Source: an uncultured Myxococcales bacterium
Lineage (GTDB): Bacteria > Myxococcota_A > UBA9042 > DTJE01
Reading direction: 5' to 3'
Length of the DNA: 44,497 nt
Assembly (NCBI GenBank): GCA_903847405.1
Contig: CAINDP010000021.1
Span: forward strand, 1 to 44,497
Both the position numbers and the translations under genes were made by a program. Below, one piece after another: positions 38,820 through 44,497 of this stretch. Numbering within the stretch: position 1 is the stretch's first letter; every line of letters begins with the position of its first letter. Below the pieces are notes generated by a model, which was given only the letters and a program-made list of their open reading frames with translations, was not told the origin of the DNA and made no database searches.

Positions 38820-41282
38820 TCAGCGGATTTCGATCGAATCCACCAGGACTGCCGTGTCGTAGATCGAATCGCCGCGGTCCCGGGCCTCCAGCACCAGGTC
38901 GACGGGGCCCCGGCCCGCGAACGCGGACACGTCCACCTCGACCTTCTGCCAGGCGGGAAGACGGAAGGCTGTCCCCTGATCGAACACGATCTCGCTGGCG
39001 ACCAGGCCGACGCACGCTTCCGCGGAGCAGCATCCGGAACAGTCGGACGCGTCGCACAGGTCGTCGATCGTCCTGCGGACCAGGGGTACCTCGACGCCGG
39101 CATCGTTGACCAGGCGCGCCACGAACGAGTCCTGGTACTTGCTGCCGCAGTACGTACGGAACTCCTCCGAGTAGAACTGCCACCAGAACGACAGGGTGCG
39201 CGTTCCCGTCGGCAGGCACAGGGGCTGGCGGATCGCGCCCGCCTCCGTCGTGTACCCGAGGCCCGTGGACAGGATCGCCATGAACTTCCCGGAAACGGGT
39301 TCGCTGATGCCCAGGCGCGCGATGGCCCGGCCGTCGCCTTCCACCTGCCAGGACGTCAGCGCGCCGCGTTCGAAATCGCCGTCCAGGAGGTCGCCTCCGG
39401 ACAGCGTCAGGGACTCGTCGCCCAGCAGCACCAGGCGGGCGTCGGGCGACCCGGGATCGGCGGGGGCCCCGGCGACCGCGACGCCCGCGGACGTTCCCGC
39501 GGCGATCCGCGCCAGCGCGTCCGAACCCCCGGCCACTGCACCCGCGGACGTCGGGTAGCCGGACCAGCCGATCACGGTGCGGGCCCCGGCCGCGATGAAC
39601 TCGGAGGCCAGCACGCCCGCGTCCAGGCTGCGGCAGGCGCCCAGGTAGACCAGGCTGTCGGGCAGCGGGACGCGCAGGTGGCGTTCCAGGAAGCCCGGCA
39701 GCATCGCCAGTCCACCGGGGGTGACGGCGAGGCGCCCCCGGCGCAGATCGGCCTGCACCGTGTCCACGCACACGCCCGAAAGGTCCTGGCCCGCGATGCC
39801 GACGGCGACACACGCGGTGCCTCCGGGGCAGGCGACGCGATCCGAGCACGCGACGGGGCCCGTCAGCAGGGCATCGCAGTCCAGGGCCGCGCCCAGGTCC
39901 AGGGCCTCGACGGGCGAGTCGTGGGTCCACCCGATGCCGTTCCGGAACGCGCGGGACAGCCCCTCGAAGCAGAGATCCCCGTGGGCGGCCAGGGCCAGGA
40001 CGCCGGTGTCCAGGGAACGGCCCAGGCGCTCCGGGCCGACCTCGGCACCGTGGAAGGGGCCGGACCGGACCCACCGCGGGCAGTCGTTGGCGCGCAGGGC
40101 GGTTTCGAAGACCGAAATCTCGTCCACCCCCGAGGGGCTGACCGTCACCGGGTCCAGCAGGGCGACGCGGCGGGCGGCAGGGTGCGAAACGGGGCCGGCC
40201 CTGAACCCGTCGGGAGCCAGCGACACCACGCCCAGGAGGCCGGATGCCATGCGCACCCATGCACCCTGCCCCGGGCCCATGCCGGATTCCGCGACGCCGG
40301 GGAGCGTGGGCAGGAGGTCCCGGGCCGCCGCGCGGGCGGCGACGGCATCCACGGCACGTCCGGCATCCCAGCGGGCGCGGGCGGCGTTCAGGGCGTCGAG
40401 GGCGGCCCTGCACTCCCCGGGCGTGACGCGCGGCACGCAGTCCACCTCGACGGGCGGCGACAGGGCGACGTACTTCACGATGCCGTCGTCCACCGGAACC
40501 TCGACCCGGAACCGCACCGGCCCGTCCGCCAGGCAGGTGACGGTGGCACGGACCGAAAACACGCCGTCCCCCGCGATCTCGTCCCCGCGCTCGCCCGCCT
40601 GCCCGCCGTCCCGGGGCCGGCCCACGAAATCGTCAATACCCGACGGCTGGAGGTCGGCTCCCACCCGGTACAGGGCCAGTCGCTGGGTGTCCACGGGCGC
40701 GGCCAGGCCCAGCGGGAACGTGACCCGCACCGTGACGGTTTCCCCCACGAAGGCCATGTCGGGCGCAGCCGCGGGCACGGGGCAGTCGAGTCCCGGGGTG
40801 AAGACGATGCGGATCGCGTCCGTGGCGACGAGGTCCCCCTGCCGCGCGGTGACCGTCAACAGGTTGTCGCCGGGCAGCAGGTCGATGGGGCCCGACGACC
40901 ACCAGATCTGGGGCGCGATGGAGCCCGACGTCCCGGCCCCCTCCCAGGACATGGAATCGGCCCGGCCCGTCAGCAGGCCGCCCAGCACGATGCGCGCGTC
41001 GGGGGTGCCGACCAGGGACCGGGACGACGGGGACAGCAACCGGACATGCGGGGGGAAGCCCGAGGGCGGGGCGGCGATGTCGCGACCGGGATCCGACGGA
41101 AGGTCCGGCGAGGGCGTGTCGTCGTCGAAGGCCCCGTCGGGGGAATCGGCAACATCCGGGGCATCGGCGGTCGCCACGTCGGAATCCGGGGTCCCGTCGG
41201 TTCCGCGCCCGGCACCGCCGCACGCCACGGCCAGCGCGGCCAGCACGGGCAGCAGGATCGCCGGGACCGCGCGCGGGGCCAT
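38820..41282 (-). CDS. Surface lipoprotein with clan CD cysteine peptidase-like domain
   Basis: 820 residues from the ATG at 41282 with GGGAGG 5 bases upstream. Lipobox ALAVAC (C21), then an acidic Asp/Pro stalk (DSPDGAFDDDTPSPDLPSD). Two Ig-like regions follow (about 80-290). The middle contains a His-Gly motif, VLALAAHGDL (H434), and a Cys motif, LVYLGACRSLDAG (C550), followed by FIAAGARTVIGW. This HG ... xACxS pattern is that of caspase/CHAT/gingipain-type peptidases. A Cys-rich insertion (CSDRVACPGGTACV) lies between the two. The last 190 residues form a choice-of-anchor-like beta domain (DGDFERGALTSWQVEG, LSFWWQFYSEEF). Peptidase function is inferred from the two motifs only; substrate unknown. 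Confidence 0.75.
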   Translation of the reverse strand: MAPRAVPAILLPVLAALAVACGGAGRGTDGTPDSDVATADAPDVADSPDGAFDDDTPSPDLPSDPGRDIAAPPSGFPPHVRLLSPSSRSLVGTPDARIVLGGLLTGRADSMSWEGAGTSGSIAPQIWWSSGPIDLLPGDNLLTVTARQGDLVATDAIRIVFTPGLDCPVPAAAPDMAFVGETVTVRVTFPLGLAAPVDTQRLALYRVGADLQPSGIDDFVGRPRDGGQAGERGDEIAGDGVFSVRATVTCLADGPVRFRVEVPVDDGIVKYVALSPPVEVDCVPRVTPGECRAALDALNAARARWDAGRAVDAVAARAAARDLLPTLPGVAESGMGPGQGAWVRMASGLLGVVSLAPDGFRAGPVSHPAARRVALLDPVTVSPSGVDEISVFETALRANDCPRWVRSGPFHGAEVGPERLGRSLDTGVLALAAHGDLCFEGLSRAFRNGIGWTHDSPVEALDLGAALDCDALLTGPVACSDRVACPGGTACVAVGIAGQDLSGVCVDTVQADLRRGRLAVTPGGLAMLPGFLERHLRVPLPDSLVYLGACRSLDAGVLASEFIAAGARTVIGWSGYPTSAGAVAGGSDALARIAAGTSAGVAVAGAPADPGSPDARLVLLGDESLTLSGGDLLDGDFERGALTSWQVEGDGRAIARLGISEPVSGKFMAILSTGLGYTTEAGAIRQPLCLPTGTRTLSFWWQFYSEEFRTYCGSKYQDSFVARLVNDAGVEVPLVRRTIDDLCDASDCSGCCSAEACVGLVASEIVFDQGTAFRLPAWQKVEVDVSAFAGRGPVDLVLEARDRGDSIYDTAVLVDSIEIR

Positions 41283-41339
41283 CACGACCTCCCTTCACAG
41301 GCTGGCTGCATCCGGAACGACCGGAGGATACCACGAGGC

Positions 41340-42773
41340 CTAGGACTGGCGCTCGGGGCGCGTTGCGGTGACGGTGGCATCCAGGGCGCCGGTTCCCAGC
41401 AGCACCCCGATCGAATCGCCGGGGCCCACCTGGTCGTGGCGCTGCACCAGGCTGCCATCGGGCCGGCGGACCAGGGCGTAGCCGCGCTCCAGGGGCCCGA
41501 AGGGTGAAAGGGGAACCAGGCGAAGGCGGCAGGCCTCCAGCGCCGCGGCGTGGGGATCCAGGAGGCGCTGCCCCACGACGCGCAGTCGCCCGGCCTCGAC
41601 GCCCAGGGCGACCCGGGACCGATCCAGCAGGCGGGGACCCAGGGCGCGGAGGCGATCGGCCAGGCCCACGGCGCGACGCCGCTCCTCGCCCAGGCGCCGG
41701 GCCGGGTGGGCGGCGGCCAGGCGGGCGGCCAGGACCTCGATTCCCTGGCGCGGATCCTTCAGCAACCGATCCCCGGCACGGGCCAGGCGCTGGCCGGCGT
41801 CGTCCACCCGGCGGCGCGGCTGCTCCAGGGTGCGAACGCCCGCGGCACGCAACCGGGCATCCAGGTCGTCCAGGCGCTGGCCGGCCACCTCCACCCGACG
41901 CGTCAACGCGGAGGCAAGACGGCTGCGAAGGTCGGCCAGGGAGGCGTCGATGTCCTCCAGGGACGGCACGACCAGGGTACCGGCCGCCGTGGGCGTCGGC
42001 GCCCGGACGTCGGCCGCGTCGTCGGTCAGGACGTGGTCCACCTCGTGCCCCACCGCGGACACGATCGGCACGCGGGAGGCCGCCACGGCCCGGACCAGGA
42101 CCTCCTCGTTGAAGGCCCACAGGTCCTCCAGGGACCCGCCGCCGCGCCCGATGATGATGACGTCCACGTCCGACACCAGGTTCAGGAAGTCGATCCCCCG
42201 CGCCACGCCCTGGGCCGCCCCGTCGCCCTGGACCACGCTGTCCACCAGCAGGATGCGGGCCGGGAAGCGCGCCAGGATCGTCCGCACGATGTCCCGCACC
42301 GCCGCGCCGCGCAGGGACGTCACGACACCGATCCGGCGGGGCAGGAACGGCAGCGGCCGCTTGCGGCCCGCGTCGAACAGGCCCTCGAGGGCCAGGCGGC
42401 GACGCAGTTCCTCCAGGCGACGCAGGAGGTCGCCGATTCCCGCCTCCTCGACGGCATCGACGGTCAACTGGTAGCGACTGGTCCCGCCGTAGGACGTCAT
42501 CCGGCCCGACGCCACGACACGCTGGCCGTCCCGCAGGTCCACCGACGCCGCGGCGCGGGCGAACCGGTAGATCACGCACTCCAGCTTCAGCGTGCCCCCC
42601 TCGGGATCCCGCTCGGTCAGCGCGAAGTAGGAGTGGCCGGACGCGGCGCGCTTGTAGCCGGTCACCTCGCCCTCGACGCGGATGCGCGCGAACGACGTTT
42701 CCAGGAGCGTCTTGACCAGTCGCGAAACCTGGGCGACCGAAAGGACATCGACGGTGCGGGGCTGGACTTCCAT
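41340..42773 (-). CDS. xseA: Exodeoxyribonuclease VII large subunit
   Basis: 477 residues. The N-terminal OB fold (ARIRVEGEVTGYKRAASGHSYF) and catalytic core (PRRIGVVTSLRGAAVRDI, VIIIGRGGGSLEDLWAFNEE, VSAVGHEVDHVLTDDAADVRAPTP) are complete, followed by a long helical arm and LERGYALVR near the C-terminus. With XseB it degrades single-stranded DNA. No xseB lies next to it. The ATG at 42773 has no ribosome binding site; a weak -10-like TAGGCT ends 7 bases upstream, so a leaderless start is possible. Confidence 0.96.
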   Translation of the reverse strand: MEVQPRTVDVLSVAQVSRLVKTLLETSFARIRVEGEVTGYKRAASGHSYFALTERDPEGGTLKLECVIYRFARAAASVDLRDGQRVVASGRMTSYGGTSRYQLTVDAVEEAGIGDLLRRLEELRRRLALEGLFDAGRKRPLPFLPRRIGVVTSLRGAAVRDIVRTILARFPARILLVDSVVQGDGAAQGVARGIDFLNLVSDVDVIIIGRGGGSLEDLWAFNEEVLVRAVAASRVPIVSAVGHEVDHVLTDDAADVRAPTPTAAGTLVVPSLEDIDASLADLRSRLASALTRRVEVAGQRLDDLDARLRAAGVRTLEQPRRRVDDAGQRLARAGDRLLKDPRQGIEVLAARLAAAHPARRLGEERRRAVGLADRLRALGPRLLDRSRVALGVEAGRLRVVGQRLLDPHAAALEACRLRLVPLSPFGPLERGYALVRRPDGSLVQRHDQVGPGDSIGVLLGTGALDATVTATRPERQS

Positions 42774-42803
42774 GCAGGGCAGCCTAGCAGCGGGGAATGC
42801 GAT

Positions 42804-44393
42804 TTACCAGCAGGAGGTGATGCCGCGGATATCGGGGACGAAGCCTGCCGGGATGGAGGGCCGTGTGGAAATCGCGAACGTTTCCGGCAGGATCAGGTCC
42901 TTCGTGGAGTACGTCACGTCAACGTAGTACGGGACGGTCGCCGGGTCGTTGGGCAGGAACTCGGTGCCCTTCGTTCCGTACAGGCCGCTGCCCTTCGACT
43001 CCAGTTCAAGGCTGAACCACAGCTTGGCGTCGACGCTGGCCCACAGGCGCACCTCGGCAACCTTCAGGTTGCCGCCCCCGCCGTCCACCACCACGCCGGC
43101 CACCCACGCCCCGGGGAGCGGCTGGCCGAAGGTCAGGTTGATCGGGGCCAGCGGCACGTAGGAATAATCGGCATCGGTCCCGAAGACGTGCCGGAACCAC
43201 ATGCGCTGGCCGCCCTTTGCCGAGGCGGTCGCCCGCAGTTCCACGTTGTCCTTGTCCTCGACGGACGTCACCTGGTAGCACCCGTGGTCGAAGTTGCCCG
43301 CGATGGCGGTCCGCTTGGCATCGCCCGGGATGGCGTCGAAGGTCGCGACGTGGGCCGTCAGCGGGAAGAACTCGTCGGCGGACCCGTTGACCATCAGGAT
43401 TTCCGCGGTCGTCGCCGTCAGCAGGCGCGCCGAGTCGAGGTTCGCGTTCAGGGTCGTCCACTCCGGGCTGGCGGTCGTCAGGCCCGCCTCTTCCAGCAGG
43501 GTGAGCTGCCAGGCCTTGGGCGACTGGACGGCCACGTCCCAGGCGCCGCAGGCCGACAGGGGCACCGCGGCCTTGATCCGATCGTCCACCGCCGCGTCGA
43601 TCAACGTGACCACGCCGCCCGCCGAGAAGCCCGTCATCCCCAGGCGGGCCGGGTCCACGTCCGGCCGGGCCGCCAGGCACGTCAGGCCGCGCAGGCCGGC
43701 CACGGCATGCCCCCAGAACCAGGAGCCCCGGGGATCGGGCAGCGTGTCGAACAGTCGGTAGCCGTTGCGGTCCCCCGCGGAAAGCCCCTCGGAGGTGTTG
43801 TCGACGACGTCCCCGCCCCCGGGGCCGGTGTAGGCCAGGACGAACATCCCCAGCAGCGCCGCCGTCCCCGTGGCGTGGGTCTCCTCGGACATGCCCCCCA
43901 GGCCGTGGGCCTGGACGACGCCGGGCAGCACGCCGGCCACGCCCTGGGGCCGCGCCGCGAAGCCCCGGATCCGGATCGGGCGCAGGTGGCCGTCGACGGA
44001 CTCCCAGGACAGGTAGGACACGTTCCACACGTCCAGCATCACGCCGTCCTTCAGGGCGGTGCGGGGGTTCGTGAACCGGCAGTCGGCCGTTGCGGGATCG
44101 CGGATCGGCGTGGGGTCGAACAGGGACGCCCATTCCTGGGCCGGGACGTCCGCGGGCGGCAGGTCCTGCGCGACGTCTTCCGGCGGGGAAACGTCGGTCG
44201 GCAGATCCACCGGGGCTTCGTCGGGCGTGGCGTCCGGGGACGGATCCGGCGGCAGATCCAGGGCCGGCACATCCGGGGCTGCCTCGTCAGCCGCACCGAC
44301 GTCGGGGACGTCGGCGGGGCCCGGGTCCGCGGCGGTTCCGGAGGCGCCGCCGCAGGCAAGCAGGAGCGACAGGAGCAGGGGCCATGCCTTGAT
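42804..44393 (-). CDS. Secreted alpha/beta-hydrolase lipoprotein (start codon unclear)
   Basis: The frame encodes a lipoprotein: signal sequence KAWPLLLSLLLACGGASG, an Asp/Pro-rich stalk of about 75 residues (DLPPDPSPDATPDEAPVDLP), then an alpha/beta hydrolase. Catalytic candidates are Ser in MTGFSAGGVV, Asp in NGSADEF and His in NFDHGCY, an acetylxylan-esterase/dienelactone-hydrolase-like layout. Before the signal sequence the frame has no ATG, GTG or TTG up to the window end; the first ordinary start (GTG 44270) lies after the lipobox and would remove it. An ATC at 44393 is where a start would be expected (IKAWPLLL), directly beside a palindromic repeat. The true start may be outside the window or altered by the repeat. 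Confidence 0.75.
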   Translation of the reverse strand: MKAWPLLLSLLLACGGASGTAADPGPADVPDVGAADEAAPDVPALDLPPDPSPDATPDEAPVDLPTDVSPPEDVAQDLPPADVPAQEWASLFDPTPIRDPATADCRFTNPRTALKDGVMLDVWNVSYLSWESVDGHLRPIRIRGFAARPQGVAGVLPGVVQAHGLGGMSEETHATGTAALLGMFVLAYTGPGGGDVVDNTSEGLSAGDRNGYRLFDTLPDPRGSWFWGHAVAGLRGLTCLAARPDVDPARLGMTGFSAGGVVTLIDAAVDDRIKAAVPLSACGAWDVAVQSPKAWQLTLLEEAGLTTASPEWTTLNANLDSARLLTATTAEILMVNGSADEFFPLTAHVATFDAIPGDAKRTAIAGNFDHGCYQVTSVEDKDNVELRATASAKGGQRMWFRHVFGTDADYSYVPLAPINLTFGQPLPGAWVAGVVVDGGGGNLKVAEVRLWASVDAKLWFSLELESKGSGLYGTKGTEFLPNDPATVPYYVDVTYSTKDLILPETFAISTRPSIPAGFVPDIRGITSCW

Positions 44394-44419
44394 GGGGGAC
44401 AGCCTGAAGGCTGTCCCCC
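44394..44419. repeat. Palindromic repeat, copy 1
   Basis: GGGGGACAGCC-TGAA-GGCTGTCCCCC is a perfect 11-bp stem with a 4-base loop. It ends immediately next to the expected start of the hydrolase lipoprotein. A second identical copy lies 50 bases away. Confidence 0.8.
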
Positions 44420-44443
44420 CGCCGAGATCAGCGCGCCTGCCGT

Positions 44444-44469
44444 GGGGGACAGCCTGAAGGCTGTCCCCC
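44444..44469. repeat. Palindromic repeat, copy 2
   Basis: Identical 26-base palindrome to copy 1, at a spacing of 50 bases. Its right arm runs into an 18-base tandem repeat. The GGGGACAG core is shared with the element in the mutL linker. Confidence 0.8.
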
Positions 44470-44497
44470 CGTCCCAGGCTGTCCCCCCGTCCCAGGC
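44459..44497. repeat. 18-base tandem repeat at the window edge
   Basis: GGCTGTCCCCCCGTCCCA occurs at 44459-44476 and 44477-44494, with a third unit starting at 44495. The unit is the right arm of the palindrome plus CGTCCCA, so it probably arose by slippage from it. The array may continue beyond the window. Confidence 0.75.

Noticed and set aside
44394-44497. CRISPR-like repeats
   Set aside because: The units are palindromes and a short tandem array without unique spacers of constant length, and no cas gene is near.

Overview
The window is GC-rich and gene-dense, with short intergenic gaps and many 4-base ATGA/GTGA overlaps. It looks like chromosomal sequence from a Myxococcota-like (former deltaproteobacterial) lineage. 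This rests on a lipoprotein with an AgmX/PglI-type C-terminus, a lipoprotein with about 17 CDDGNPC-type cysteine motifs ending in a DGNDNDGDGLTDC motif, and several lipoproteins with long Asp/Pro/Ala stalks after the lipobox. The placement is an inference, because no rRNA is present. Sigma70-type promoters (TTGACA-like, 16-18 bp, TATAAT-like) are easy to see and help fix several starts.

Layout. 1-2.0 kb: the end of an unidentified gene and a cytoplasmic histidine kinase. 2.0-2.4 kb: tRNA-Phe(GAA) and tRNA-Pro(TGG), each with its own promoter. 2.5-3.9 kb: a small MNT nucleotidyltransferase and a cation diffusion facilitator. 3.9-7.0 kb (-): a three-gene 2-hydroxyacyl-CoA dehydratase / benzoyl-CoA reductase-type operon with its ATPase activator. 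7.2-8.0 kb: a DksA/TraR protein with a long Lys/Ala/Pro N-terminus. 8.1-10.7 kb (-): mutL-miaA, divergent from dnaB (10.8-12.2 kb); both divergent promoters end 6-7 bases before the start codons. 12.3-15.5 kb (-): a degenerate HAD protein and an AgmX-type lipoprotein. 15.6-18.4 kb (-): rpsB-tsf-pyrH-frr. 18.6-23.8 kb: a small lipoprotein, a large Cys-repeat lipoprotein and a convergent collagen-like lipoprotein. 24.0-25.1 kb: a VapBC pair between a partial tRNA-Leu copy and an intact tRNA-Leu(CAG). 25.2-30.6 kb (-): a run of yceD-like, rpmF, rpiB, nrdR, ribD, ribE, ECF sigma and anti-sigma genes. 30.8-34.5 kb (+): rpsP-khpA-rimM-trmD-SPOUT methyltransferase-rplS-rnhB. 34.4-38.8 kb: yraN (-), then meaB, a GT-C-like membrane glycosyltransferase and a TIGR02757 gene (+). 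38.8-44.4 kb (-): a clan CD peptidase-like lipoprotein, xseA and an alpha/beta-hydrolase lipoprotein. The right edge holds palindromic and tandem repeats.

Most of the window is housekeeping: translation (rpsB, tsf, frr, rpsP, rplS, rpmF, rimM, trmD), replication and repair (dnaB, mutL, xseA, rnhB), nucleotide and riboflavin synthesis (pyrH, nrdR, ribD, ribE) and tRNA modification (miaA). The accessory part is the set of cell-surface lipoproteins, the anaerobic-type radical dehydratase operon and the tRNA-bounded toxin-antitoxin island. The points most worth a second look are the 996-bp tRNA-Leu/VapBC arrangement, the apparently leaderless mutL/dnaB pair, the module-built collagen-like lipoprotein, and the repeat elements that enter coding sequence (MutL linker; start region of the right-edge hydrolase).
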